A DNA stretch of 64,000 bases from Streptomyces sp. NRRL F-5727 (GTDB taxonomy: Bacteria > Actinomycetota > Actinomycetes > Streptomycetales > Streptomycetaceae): contig NZ_JOGX01000028.1 of NCBI RefSeq assembly GCF_000719555.1, positions 1 through 64,000 of the forward strand, in the 5' to 3' direction. Of the stretch, positions 40,878 through 49,559 are shown in pieces. Positions within the stretch are counted from its first letter, which is position 1. Each line of letters opens with the position of its first letter. Below the pieces are notes generated by a model. The model saw only the letters and a program-made list of their open reading frames with translations, was not told where the DNA came from and ran no database searches. The position numbers and the translations under genes were made by a program.

Positions 40878-42512
40878 TCAGCCGGTGTACGTGGCGGTGA
40901 TGGCGAGGTTGCCGGGGGCGGCGGGGATCCCCACGAGGGGCGCCGGTGCCGGGGTGGTCCAGGTGCGGTCGGTGTGGCGGGTGGTGTGGAGGAGCTTGCC
41001 GTCGGTGGTGGTGACGGCGAGCTGGAGCTCGCCGTTGACGGCGGCCGCGGAGACGGACTTGGTGGTCACCGTGCCCAGGACGCCCTTGAGGTCGCCCCAG
41101 CCGGCCCAGCTCCCGGTGGCGTTGCGGATGGTGTGGTACTGGCGGGTGCCGTTGTCGGCGGCGATGACGAGGTGGGTCTCGTCGCCGGTGCCCGCCATGC
41201 TCAGGGAGGTGACCGGTCCGGTGGCGCCGACGGCCTGCGCGACATCGCCCCAGGCGGTCCAGGTCCCGGTCGTCTGGCGGATGGCGTGGTACGCCTTGCC
41301 GCCGCTGACGATGCCGACCTGGAGCTCGCCGCGGACGCTGGCGGTCGCCGCCGCGGTCACGCCGGTGAGGGAGCCGTTGATCTGGCGGAACGGCGTCCAG
41401 CTGCCCGCGCCGTTGCGGACGGTGTGGAACGCCTTGCCGTCGGCGACGGCGACGACGTGGAGGTCGTGGCCGATGGAGACGGCGGAGACCTGGGTGAGGT
41501 TGCCGAGGGTGTTGGCCACGGCGAACACGTTCCCGAAGGCGCTCCAGGTGCCGTCCTGCTTGCGGACCGTGTGGAAGAGTCCGCCGCCGGTGCTGACGGC
41601 CAGGACGTGGGTGTCGCCGTTGATGCCGGCGGCGGCGGTGCTGCGGATCCCGCCCAGGTCGCCGACCTTGGCCTGGAGGTCGGTGTATCCGGTCCAGGAG
41701 CCGTCGGACAGCCGGACGGCCTGGTAGAGGCCGGTGCCGGCCTGCACGAGGGCCTTGGTCTGCCAGCCCGGCGTGGTCGCCCGGACCCCGTCGATCCACT
41801 CGCGCAGCCCGTCGGTACGGGCCGCGACGGCGCCGGTCCGGGTCTCCGCCGGGTCGCCGCCCAGGCAACCACCCTGGTAGGAGCGGCTGTTGACGCCGAC
41901 CAGCTCGCCGGCCGCGTTCAGGAGCGGCCCGCCGGTGTCGCCCTTGCAGACGGCGTCGGTGCCCTTCCCCGTGATGGTCAGGGTGGTGGCGTCGGAGGCG
42001 TTCAGGGTGAACGCTCCGGTGTGGGCCTTGCCCGGCACCCACTCGGTCCTGGTCCGGCCGAGGCCGACGGCGGTCAGCTCGGCGTCCGCCGCCGGGGCGG
42101 CGCTCGCCGTCACGATGCCCGCGGGGCCGGTGGCCGGGGTCTTGAGACGGGCCAGGACGAGGTCCCGGTCGTCGCGCGGGACCAGCTCGGCGACCTCGAT
42201 CCGCTTGCCGTCGCCGAGGGTCACGGTGGACTTCAGCGCGGGCGCACCCGCCGGCAGGGTGGTGCCGGGCGTCGCGGCGAAGCAGCTGGAGGCGGTCAGG
42301 ACCCACGAGGCGTCGACGAGGGAGCCGGTGCACCCGCGGCCGGTCGCCTCGTCGCCGACGTCCAGCTTGACGACGGAGGTGTGCTGGCCGGCCACGGCCT
42401 CGGGGCCGGAGACGGCGTGGGCGGCGCCGGCGGGGACGAGGCCCGCGGCGACGGCGGTCGTGGTGACGAGCAGACCCGAGATGCGGGCGGTGCCCGGACG
42501 GAGTGCAGACAT
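40878..42512 (-). CDS. Secreted trypsin-fold protein with replaced catalytic residues and C-terminal lectin-like repeats
   Basis: A 544-residue secreted protein. Signal peptide about 1-33 (ending GAAHA). The S1 fold spans about 40-235: CTGSLVDASWVLTASSCF occupies the TAAHC place, so the catalytic His is Ser; RDDRDLVLARL keeps the Asp; VCKGDTGGPLL has Thr instead of the nucleophilic Ser. Proteolysis is therefore unlikely. From about 250 five repeats of some 50 residues follow, each like FHTVRxxxGSWxxFGxV...GxLHVxxVxxGK, resembling a tachylectin- or PLL-like propeller for sugar binding. Last gene of the minus-strand secreted-protein cluster; strong terminator behind it. Confidence 0.8.
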   Translation of the reverse strand: MSALRPGTARISGLLVTTTAVAAGLVPAGAAHAVSGPEAVAGQHTSVVKLDVGDEATGRGCTGSLVDASWVLTASSCFAATPGTTLPAGAPALKSTVTLGDGKRIEVAELVPRDDRDLVLARLKTPATGPAGIVTASAAPAADAELTAVGLGRTRTEWVPGKAHTGAFTLNASDATTLTITGKGTDAVCKGDTGGPLLNAAGELVGVNSRSYQGGCLGGDPAETRTGAVAARTDGLREWIDGVRATTPGWQTKALVQAGTGLYQAVRLSDGSWTGYTDLQAKVGDLGGIRSTAAAGINGDTHVLAVSTGGGLFHTVRKQDGTWSAFGNVFAVANTLGNLTQVSAVSIGHDLHVVAVADGKAFHTVRNGAGSWTPFRQINGSLTGVTAAATASVRGELQVGIVSGGKAYHAIRQTTGTWTAWGDVAQAVGATGPVTSLSMAGTGDETHLVIAADNGTRQYHTIRNATGSWAGWGDLKGVLGTVTTKSVSAAAVNGELQLAVTTTDGKLLHTTRHTDRTWTTPAPAPLVGIPAAPGNLAITATYTG

Positions 42513-42643
42513 GTGCGGTTTCCTTCAGGAACGGGATTCGGAGAGCGGATGCGGCGGAGTTCGGTCGTACGGCGACGGGACCGGTGGTCCGCCGGTGTCA
42601 CGGGGCACGACGGGGCCCGGGAGAGCCCCGCGGTCGGTGCGGT

Positions 42644-43141
42644 CTACTTGGAGACGCGGATCTCGACCAGGACGTGCTCCCGGCCGTCCACGGACTCGCC
42701 GACGCCTTCCCAGGTCTTCGCGGGGATGTCGTACTCGACACGGTCGCCCTCGGCGGTCATGGCCAGGTGGGTGTTGACGGAGTCGTCGGTCCGCACGCCG
42801 TGCACCGACGGGATCTCCAGGGTCAGGTAGCCCGTGTCGGCCGTGACCTTGAAGCACACGTCGGCCCGGTCGCGGGCGAGGAACCTGAGGAGGTTCACGT
42901 CGCTCCCGCAGTCGGCGAGCACGATGTGGCCGTCGCCCCGCTTCAGGACGAGTCCCTGCTCGGCCAGGATCCTGTCGGCGTCGGGGTAGTTGTAGTCCTC
43001 GATGGCGTACCCGGGTCCGGTCTCGGCGACGGGCTCGCTGTGGGGGGCGGCGGCGGGCCGGCCGGCCACCACGGCCCAGGCCAGCGCACCGGCCACGGTC
43101 ACGGTTCCCATCGTGCGCATCCATGCCTTGCGGGAGTTCAT
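42644..43141 (-). CDS. Small secreted protein, unknown
   Basis: A 165-residue protein with an N-terminal hydrophobic export segment (WMRTMGTVTVAGALAWAVVA, about 7-27). The mature part contains YPDADRILAEQGLVLKRGDGHIVLADC, RADVCFKVTADTGYLTLEIP and YDIPAKTWEGVGES; two Cys could pair. I do not recognise a named family, though similar proteins lie beside ALF-repeat genes. ATG at 43141 is preferred over TTG at 43225, which lacks a ribosome site. It lies 130 bp after the lipoprotein gene and 131 bp before the pseudo-trypsin gene, all on the minus strand, so they may share expression. Confidence 0.65.
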   Translation of the reverse strand: MNSRKAWMRTMGTVTVAGALAWAVVAGRPAAAPHSEPVAETGPGYAIEDYNYPDADRILAEQGLVLKRGDGHIVLADCGSDVNLLRFLARDRADVCFKVTADTGYLTLEIPSVHGVRTDDSVNTHLAMTAEGDRVEYDIPAKTWEGVGESVDGREHVLVEIRVSK

Positions 43142-43271
43142 CACAGTTCTGGAGTTCCTCGAAGTCGGATTCGACGGGGCGGGGAGGGTTCTCCACCGCC
43201 CCTTCTGGTCAAAGGGGTTGGTCAAGAGGGAGTTGGAGAAGGACTCGCCGTACGGTGGCGGCGGGCGGCCG

Positions 43272-43670
43272 CTACGGCGCGGCCGCTCTGGTGAGCCTCG
43301 GGGAAGGCGGCCCGTCCGGATCCGGACGGAACTCCACGGCGTTCCCCCCGGTCGGGTAGAGCTGGATGCCGGCGATCCGGCCCAGCCCGCCGCCGTCGAC
43401 CGACAGGTAGACGAAGTCGCTGCCCGCCCGGTCGCCGAGCCACTCCCACCGGCCGCTGAAGTCGGCGGGGCCGGAGGATCCGTCCGTCACCACGTCCACG
43501 GCGGAGAACGTCCCGTCGGAGTCGAGCCGCAGCTCGGCGCCCGTCCCGTCGTCGCGGTACACGCCGGGCAGCGAGTCGGGGTCGACGGTGCCCGCGCATC
43601 CCGCGACGAGCGCCCCGACGGCGGCGAGGAGGGTGCCGAGCCGCCCGGCACCCGTCCTTGCGGGTGTCAC
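43272..43670 (-). CDS. Small lipoprotein overlapping the ALF-repeat gene
   Basis: A 132-residue lipoprotein: GRLGTLLAAVGALVAGC (lipobox VAGC, Cys near residue 23), then a beta-rich domain PGVYRDDGTGAELRLDSDGTFSAVDV and FSGRWEWLGDRAGSDFVYLSVDGGG. No named family recognised. GTG at 43670 overlaps the ALF stop codon (GTGA), so translation is coupled to the ALF-repeat protein. This arrangement resembles effector/immunity pairs, but that reading is inference only. Confidence 0.7.
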   Translation of the reverse strand: MTPARTGAGRLGTLLAAVGALVAGCAGTVDPDSLPGVYRDDGTGAELRLDSDGTFSAVDVVTDGSSGPADFSGRWEWLGDRAGSDFVYLSVDGGGLGRIAGIQLYPTGGNAVEFRPDPDGPPSPRLTRAAAP

Positions 43671-46600
43671 GGACCCAGCGTGACGTCGAACTCGATGACC
43701 TGGGTCTTGGGCGACATCGGGCCGGAGTCGCCGACGATCCGGTCGACGAGCGAACCGACGTTGTTGCTCCACCAGTCCGTGTAGCCGACGACCGGGGGGT
43801 GGGTCGCGGACTCGATGTCCGACTCGTTGAAGGCGGTGTACCGCCACACCACGGAGCCGTCCGCGTTCTTCCGGATGGGCGTCATCCGGACCTGGTGGGA
43901 ACCCAGGAAGGTGTACGCGAGGTTTCCCGTGAGGCCGGCCGTGGTGAGCGTCCCGTAGTCCTGGAGGTACTTCCACGCGCCGTCGAACCCGCCGAGGGAG
44001 TAGTCGTACTTGAGCGTGTGGCCCAGCTCGTAGTTGCCCGCACGCGTGCGGTCGGCGAAGAAGGCGAGCGCCTCCCGGGTGTGCTCGTGGTCGCGGTAGA
44101 TGCGGGTGAAGTCGTCGTTCGGGCCGAAGCACTGCGACGTGGGGCCGGTGCCGGTGAGCCAGTGCCAGCCCAGCTCCCACGGGGTGGTGCCGTTGCCGGA
44201 CTCGATGGGGCGGCCGAACGGCGTCAGGCAGCTCTCGGCGCCCTGGGGCAGGCCGTTCGTGCCCGGCTTGATGGGGGTCGTCGCGTTATCCAGCGCCTTC
44301 TGGATCGCCTCCTGCCGGGCGGCGTCGAGGACGAGTTCCTTGGCCTTCAGCGCCGACTGGGCGGCGGCGGCGGCGCTCGCTCCCGCCGCGAGCGCCGCCT
44401 GGCGGGCCGCCGCGGCCGAGGCCGCGGCGTTCGCGGCGTGGGAGGCGGCCTCGGTGGCGGACCGTACGGCGCGCGTCGCCGCGCTCCGGGCGACGCTGCT
44501 CGCCTGCCGTGCCGCGGCGGCCGCCTGACGGGCGGTCTCGGCGGAGCGGGCGGCCGCGGCCGCGGACCCCTCGGCGGCTTCGGCGTTCCTGCGCGCCTCC
44601 TCGGCGGACAGCTTCGCGGCCGCGGCGTACCCCTTGGCGAGCTCGGCCCACTCGGTCGCCTTCTGGGCGGCGTCGCGTGCGAGGGCGGCCGCCTCGGAGG
44701 CCCGTGCCGCGTTCTCCTGCGCCTCCTGGGCCGTCTTGGCGGCGCCCGCGATCATCGCCCGGACCGCGCTGATGTGCGTGGCGTGGTCGTGGTCGATGCG
44801 CGCGAACTCGTACTGCGTGGTGGCGACGAACTGGCGCAGCATGTGCGTGTCGCCCTCGAGGGCGATCGCGGCGGCCGCCTGGACGTAGGGGCCTCCGTTC
44901 GCCAGCAGGGTGGTGGCCGCCACCTCGTCGTCCTCGCGTACGGCCTTGGCGCGCTCGACGTGCAGGAAGTCGTGCAGGGCCCGGGCGGTGCCCGCCTCCA
45001 GCGCGGCGACGGCCGCACGCCGCACGGCGGTACCGGTGGTCTCGTCGGCCAGGACCGTGGTCACCTCGACCCGGTTGTCCTCCTTGGCCGCCTCGATCGC
45101 CCCGCTCTCCAGGAACGTCCTGATCCTCGCGTGGTCCTCGGTCTTGAGGGCGTCCACCGCGGCCAGCGCCACGTTCTTCGTGGAGATCGCGGCCATGGCC
45201 ACGACGTTCTCGATGTTGTCCTGCCGCAGGGCGATGAGGCGGTCGACCTCGATCCAGTGCGCGACGTCCTCGTCCGAGCCGGCCAGCGCGAACTCCGCGG
45301 CCTGCCGGGTCCACGTGCCCGAGCGGTCGACGAGCTGGATCGCGGCTCTGCGCCCGGCCGCCACGGCCTCGGCGGTCCGGCCGCCCGCCAGCGCGGACTC
45401 CGCGGAGGCGATGAGCGCGAGCAGTTCCGCGGACAGTCGCGCCTCCTGCGTCCGCTCCCGGTTGTACCGTGCGAGCTGGTCCGTCTCCGCGGCCTTCGCC
45501 AGTTTCGCCTGCTCGATCGCCTCGGCGGTCTCCTCGGCCAGCCGGGCGGTCTCGGCGGCGCGGGCCGCCTGCTCCACCTCGCGCGCCTTGTCGACCGCCG
45601 CGGCCGCCTTGTTGGCCGCTTCGACGGCCGCGTTGGCGGCCTCCGTCGACCGGTTGGCGTAGTCGACGGCCTGGCCGGCGTGGTTCGCCGCGTCCAGAGC
45701 CCGCGCGGCCGCCTTCTCGGCGTGATCGGCGGCGCTCTCGGCCGCTTCGCGCGCCACGTGGGCGGCGGCGGCCGCCTGCCCGGCCAGTGAGCGGGCCTTG
45801 GCCGCGGCCTGCGTCGCCCTGGCGGCGGCGGCCTCCGCCACGGCGGCTTCCCGCTGGGCGACGGCGGCCTCGGACTGCGCGGCGCCGGAGGCCACGGCCG
45901 CGTCGGCCGACGCCCTGGCGGCCGCGGCCGCGTTGAGCGCCGATCCGGCGGCGGCCGCGCCCGCGGCGTCGGCGGCCTCCGCGGCCATGGCCGCGATGCC
46001 CGCCTTCTGGGCGACCGTGCGGACGTACTGCACCATGGCCGTCGCGGCCTGGGCCGCCGTGCGGGCGGCCTCCGCCATCGAGGCGTCCTTGGAGGCCGCG
46101 ATCGCCGCGTGGTAGGCCCGAGCCGCGGCGCGTCCCGCCGCGGCGGCAGCCGCGGCCGCGGCCTGCGCGGCGGCCACGCAGCGCTGCGAGGCGGCCTGCG
46201 CGGTCTGCGAGGCCGACACCGCGGTGCCCGCGGCGGCCGCGGCGCCCCTGGCGGCCTGAGCCGCCTTGTTCGCGGCCGCGGCGGAGCGCTGGACGTCGGC
46301 TCCTGCGGCTTCGGCCTCGGCCTTCGCCTCCAGCGCCGCCTTCTTCGCGTTCTCCGCGGACTTGACCGCCTGCTCGGACAGTTCGACGGCCTCGTCCGTC
46401 TTCCGGCCGGCGCGCTGCCCTTCCGCTTCGACGACCTTGACCAGCTGCTGGATCGTGGCCGTCTCCTCGTCCCGGGCCCGGGCGATGTACTGGCCCGTCT
46501 CCAGGAACCACCGGATCGCCCGCGGCGACCCGTCGTCCAGCGCCCGCTCCGCGTACAGCCGCACCTGCGGCGACGCCGTCACCAGGATGGACGTCACCCG

Positions 46601-47194
46601 CACCCGCTCGTCCTCCTCCTGAGCGGTGAACTGTCCTCCGCTCAGGAAGGCGCGGAGCGCGAAGTCCGAGCCGGCGTCCAGCGCGGCGGAGCCCTCTCGC
46701 TTCACGGCGCGGGCACCGTGCGCCATGACCGTGGTCACGGCCACCCGCAGGTCCTCGCGCACCGCGGTCCGGAACCCGTCCACGAGGTACGCCTCCACCG
46801 CGGCCGAACCGCCGGACAGCGCCACACCGATGCTTTCGCGGGTCGCCCTGCCCGCCTTCACCAGGGACCGCGTGAGCGTGACCCTGTTGTCCTCCGCCCG
46901 GGCCACGGGCAGTTTCTCGCTGAGGAACGTCGTCACGTCCGCGGCGCTCCCCACCAGGGCCGCGGCAGCCGCGGCGCGGACGGCGCGGCCGCCCGTCCGG
47001 TACGCCCACACGACCCGGCCCCGCTCGGTGTCCGGCAGACCGGAGCCCGCGGGCAGGGGGGCGGCTCCGAGCCCCTCCGCCGCATACGCGGGGCGGGTGA
47101 GCACGGTGCACTCCGGGAGTGCGCAAGCCGCTGCCACCCCCGCGAAGGCGGCGAGCATCTGGCGTCTGCTGAACTGTCGTGAACGCTGAGCCAT
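43667..47194 (-). CDS. Giant Tat-exported ALF-repeat, Ala-rich coiled-coil protein
   Basis: A 1175-residue protein. The N terminus QFSRRQMLAAFAGVAAAC is a twin-arginine signal. Residues about 60-250 hold four ALF repeats (FLSEKLPVARAEDNRVTLTR, AYLVDGFRTAVREDLRVAVT, AFLSGGQFTAQEEDERVRVT, WFLETGQYIARARDEE). An Ala-rich coiled coil follows (about 260-600), then a second ALF block (about 620-820), a second coiled coil (to about 960), and a C-terminal globular domain of about 200 residues starting near WELGWHWLTGTGPTSQCFGP. The latter has no family I can name. The layout, stalk plus variable tip, resembles polymorphic surface proteins. ATG at 47194 follows AAGGGAG. Confidence 0.85.
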   Translation of the reverse strand: MAQRSRQFSRRQMLAAFAGVAAACALPECTVLTRPAYAAEGLGAAPLPAGSGLPDTERGRVVWAYRTGGRAVRAAAAAALVGSAADVTTFLSEKLPVARAEDNRVTLTRSLVKAGRATRESIGVALSGGSAAVEAYLVDGFRTAVREDLRVAVTTVMAHGARAVKREGSAALDAGSDFALRAFLSGGQFTAQEEDERVRVTSILVTASPQVRLYAERALDDGSPRAIRWFLETGQYIARARDEETATIQQLVKVVEAEGQRAGRKTDEAVELSEQAVKSAENAKKAALEAKAEAEAAGADVQRSAAAANKAAQAARGAAAAAGTAVSASQTAQAASQRCVAAAQAAAAAAAAAGRAAARAYHAAIAASKDASMAEAARTAAQAATAMVQYVRTVAQKAGIAAMAAEAADAAGAAAAGSALNAAAAARASADAAVASGAAQSEAAVAQREAAVAEAAAARATQAAAKARSLAGQAAAAAHVAREAAESAADHAEKAAARALDAANHAGQAVDYANRSTEAANAAVEAANKAAAAVDKAREVEQAARAAETARLAEETAEAIEQAKLAKAAETDQLARYNRERTQEARLSAELLALIASAESALAGGRTAEAVAAGRRAAIQLVDRSGTWTRQAAEFALAGSDEDVAHWIEVDRLIALRQDNIENVVAMAAISTKNVALAAVDALKTEDHARIRTFLESGAIEAAKEDNRVEVTTVLADETTGTAVRRAAVAALEAGTARALHDFLHVERAKAVREDDEVAATTLLANGGPYVQAAAAIALEGDTHMLRQFVATTQYEFARIDHDHATHISAVRAMIAGAAKTAQEAQENAARASEAAALARDAAQKATEWAELAKGYAAAAKLSAEEARRNAEAAEGSAAAAARSAETARQAAAAARQASSVARSAATRAVRSATEAASHAANAAASAAAARQAALAAGASAAAAAQSALKAKELVLDAARQEAIQKALDNATTPIKPGTNGLPQGAESCLTPFGRPIESGNGTTPWELGWHWLTGTGPTSQCFGPNDDFTRIYRDHEHTREALAFFADRTRAGNYELGHTLKYDYSLGGFDGAWKYLQDYGTLTTAGLTGNLAYTFLGSHQVRMTPIRKNADGSVVWRYTAFNESDIESATHPPVVGYTDWWSNNVGSLVDRIVGDSGPMSPKTQVIEFDVTLGP

Positions 47195-47733
47195 CACGAC
47201 TCCCTTCTGCTGCGGTGTGATCCCTGCCAGGACGTGCTCCCGGCCCGACGGACCTCGTGGTCGGCGGCCGCACCCGGTGTCGCGTCGGACCCCACTCACG
47301 GGTCCCGCGACGACGTGTCCTGCGGCGTGCCCGCCGGGTCACGCTTCGCTCCCTGGCGGCGATCACACTTTCGGCGTGCGGGCAGCACCGGGGGAAGGGG
47401 TGGGGGATGGCCGGAAGCGTCCCTGGCCCGATCGGGCCGGACGGGCTTCCCGTCCACACGCGCACCAGCTCCGGAGGGGGAGGCCGGCCGTCGGCCTGGA
47501 CGCTTGCGGTCCAGGCCCCTTCAGGCCAGCGGGCCCGGCTTCCGCGGACGGGGTGACGCGGAAAGACTGGGGTGCGCCCGGTGGCACCGACGACACGGCT
47601 CACCGCCGGACCCGCACGCCACGAACCGCTTGCTCAGCCATACCCTTCCGGGATCACCATGCCTGTTCACCCCGCGGCGGACCGCCCGCCGCACCCCACG
47701 GCCGGCCGGGGCGATCCCGCCGAGCGGGCGGCC
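47195..47733. other. Gap between the ALF-repeat and regulator genes
   Basis: This 539-bp stretch has no gene that I can support. A perfect 9-bp hairpin (47493-47501 with 47509-47517, loop GCTTGCG) may end the regulator transcript. The ALF promoter must lie in the 3' half of the gap on the minus strand, but no clear boxes are seen. Confidence 0.5.
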
Positions 47734-48729
47734 TCAGCCCTCGCGCGCGGGCAGCCATCCGTGCTGCACCGCCCGGACACCCGCCTCGAACCGGCTGCGC
47801 GCGCCGAGGCGTTCCATGAGGTCGCTGGCGATCCGCCGGGCGGTACGCGTGGACACCCCGAGCCGCTTGCCGATCGTCTCGTCCGTGTGCCCCTCGGAGA
47901 GCAGGGAGATGAGGGCGGCCTCCTGCGCGGTCAGGCCGTGGACGTCACGGACCGGGGTCTCCCCGAGCGGGAGCGCCGCGGCCCACACGCTCTCGTACAG
48001 CGCGCACAGCGCGGTCAGCGTTCCCTGCCCGGTCAGCACGACGGCACCGCCCGCGGTGTCCTCACTGCTCACGGGGATCACCGCGGTCGACCGGTCCACG
48101 ATGATCAGACGGGTGGCCAGCGAGGCCGCGGTGCGGACCTCTCCGCCCAGCGAGGCCGTCCAGCGCGCGTACTCCACGGTCGGCCGATGGTGGCGGACGC
48201 TGTCCAGGTACACGACCCTGGTCCGCACCCCGCGCCCCAGCAGCTCGGCGTCCAGGGGGCGCGACGCGGCGATGTTCTCCTCCGTCTGCGGGCCTCCGGG
48301 GGCGAAGGTCATGACCTCGTGGCGGACTTCACGGGTCAGCCGGGCGAGGCGGTCCCGGATCTGGTCCAGGCCGATCAGCTGCTCGACTCCGGGGCTGGCG
48401 CCGGCCGGCCGCAGGTCGGCGTACTCGGAGATCAACTGGGCGGCCGCGGCGCGGGATGCCTCCAGCCGCTGCTGCTGGGCGGCGATCTGGGCCTGCTGGC
48501 GGGCCATCAGGACTTCCATCCCGAGATCGGGGGAGACCGCGCGCAGGCCGCCGCTGTCGGCGGAGGGCCGGACGAGGGCGAGCTCGCTGAGGACGTCGAG
48601 TCCGTCACGTACCTGCTGTTCCGTCGCGCCGACGCGGGCGGCCAGCGCCGCCACCCCGCCCCGCGGATCGGCCAGCATCGCCCGGTAGACGGCTTCCGCC
48701 ATCGTGTCGAGACCCAGCGCAGACAGCAT
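47734..48729 (-). CDS. LuxR-type regulator with N-terminal winged helix
   Basis: A 331-residue regulator. An N-terminal TrmB-like winged helix (LDTMAEAVYRAMLADPRGGVAALAARVGATEQQVRDGLDVL, about 8-48) is joined by a helix rich in Gln/Ala to a middle sensor domain (VMTFAPGGPQTEENIAASRPLD, RVVYLDSVRHH) and a C-terminal LuxR helix-turn-helix, GLTAQEAALISLLSEGHTDETIGKRLGVSTRTARRIASDLMERLGARSRFEAG, recognisable by GVSTRTARRIASDLMERLGA (near 300). ATG at 48729 follows GGGGGAA. A second gene of the same build is at 56287. It lies behind the ALF cluster and is divergent from two short genes. Confidence 0.88.
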   Translation of the reverse strand: MLSALGLDTMAEAVYRAMLADPRGGVAALAARVGATEQQVRDGLDVLSELALVRPSADSGGLRAVSPDLGMEVLMARQQAQIAAQQQRLEASRAAAAQLISEYADLRPAGASPGVEQLIGLDQIRDRLARLTREVRHEVMTFAPGGPQTEENIAASRPLDAELLGRGVRTRVVYLDSVRHHRPTVEYARWTASLGGEVRTAASLATRLIIVDRSTAVIPVSSEDTAGGAVVLTGQGTLTALCALYESVWAAALPLGETPVRDVHGLTAQEAALISLLSEGHTDETIGKRLGVSTRTARRIASDLMERLGARSRFEAGVRAVQHGWLPAREG

Positions 48730-48808
48730 GTGTTTCCCCCGGACGTGCTCGTCTCCCACCCAAAAGGATCATCATATGCCCGCAGCGGGAGGGCGGAAGG
48801 AAGGGGTC

Positions 48809-49165
48809 ATGTACCTCGTTCACGCGCACTTGCGACCGCCGGACCGGGGTGGCGAACTCCCGCCCGACGTGCGCGCCCTCGTCTACGGGTGCGCCCGGCC
48901 CGAGGACGGCGTGGAGCACGTCAGCGTGCACGGTGCGCCGTCCTCGGCACCGGTCATCGGCCTCTTCCTCCTGGCCGACTCGCTGGCCCGGGCGGAAGCG
49001 AGCACGGCGGCCGTCTGCGCCCGGCTGCTGGAGAGCCGCCCCGAGTTGTCGGGCTGGACCCTGCTGCGCGCGGAAGCCCCGCTCATCCCCATCGACGGAC
49101 AGCTCGACGAACAGATCGACGGGCAGATCGACGGACAGCTCGACGGACAGCTCGACGAACAGTGA
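48809..49165 (+). CDS. Small conserved streptomycete protein with C-terminal tetrapeptide repeats
   Basis: A 118-residue protein starting MYLVHAHLRPPDRGGELPPD, with a ferredoxin-like look: VEHVSVHGAPSSAPVIGLFLLADSLARAEASTAAVCARLLE. I recognise the MYLVH family from streptomycetes but know no function. The last 24 residues are six [IL]-D-[GE]-Q units, encoded by 12-nt tandem repeats. ATG at 48809 follows AAGGGG; ATG at 48776 with AAGGAT is an alternative that would add 11 residues. Divergent from the LuxR-type regulator and upstream of the secreted-peptide gene; a hairpin lies behind it. Confidence 0.7.
   Translation: MYLVHAHLRPPDRGGELPPDVRALVYGCARPEDGVEHVSVHGAPSSAPVIGLFLLADSLARAEASTAAVCARLLESRPELSGWTLLRAEAPLIPIDGQLDEQIDGQIDGQLDGQLDEQ
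49091..49162 (+). repeat. Six tandem 12-nt repeats inside the MYLVH gene
   Basis: Units of the form (A/C)TCGACG(G/A)(A/G)CAG follow one another without a gap and encode ILDQ-type tetrapeptides ([IL]D[GE]Q) to the stop codon. Copy number may vary by slippage without a frameshift. Confidence 0.85.
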
Positions 49166-49183
49166 GAGCCGCCCCCGCGTCGG

Positions 49184-49217
49184 GTGGACACAAACGGCCG
49201 CTGCCGTTTCCGTCCAC
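49184..49217. terminator. Hairpin after the MYLVH gene
   Basis: GTGGAC and AAACGG pair with CCGTTT and GTCCAC, giving a 12-bp stem with a symmetric 2-nt internal loop and a 6-nt loop, 18 bp past the stop codon. It would separate the peptide gene's transcription. Confidence 0.65.
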
Positions 49218-49376
49218 GCGCCGGCTCTTCCGCCCCCGCCGGCCCGCGGCGAGAGTGGTTCCCGCCGGGACGGAGAGCACTCCCGAAGGCACCGGACCGG
49301 ATCGTGCCACCGCGGGGCGCGACCGGTGCCGGACACCCTCCGACCCACCGTCGACACCCAGGAAACGGAAGAACCC

Positions 49377-49523
49377 ATGTCTCTCCTGCGCATCACCGCC
49401 CAGGCCGCCGCGGTCCTCGCCCTCGCCCTCGCCGCCCCGCTGTGCGCCGCCTCGACGGCGGCCGCCGCGCCCGTCCCGTCCGTCCCCGTCACCACGGCTC
49501 AGGACAACATGGGCTGGCAGTAG
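49377..49523 (+). CDS. Putative secreted peptide precursor, 48 residues
   Basis: A short chain with a textbook signal peptide: a positively charged start (MSLLRIT), a long hydrophobic core (AAAVLALALAAPLCAAS) and small residues at TAAAA for cleavage. The predicted mature peptide would be about 17 residues, PVPSVPVTTAQDNMGWQ. There are no ring-forming Cys in the mature part and no modification enzymes nearby, so it is more like a linear peptide than a known RiPP. GGAAG lies 7 nt before ATG at 49377. Between a hairpin and the STAS gene, 648 bp from the regulator gene start. No family known to me. Confidence 0.6.
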   Translation: MSLLRITAQAAAVLALALAAPLCAASTAAAAPVPSVPVTTAQDNMGWQ

Positions 49524-49559
49524 GACGGACGAGGACGGGGCCGACCGCGTCGCGGGCCG

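Noticed and set aside
47257..47556. Plus-strand 99-codon frame with a hydrophobic stretch LRSLAAITLSAC
   Set aside because: Basic Arg-rich surroundings, no ribosome site and no recognisable family; not a convincing lipoprotein.
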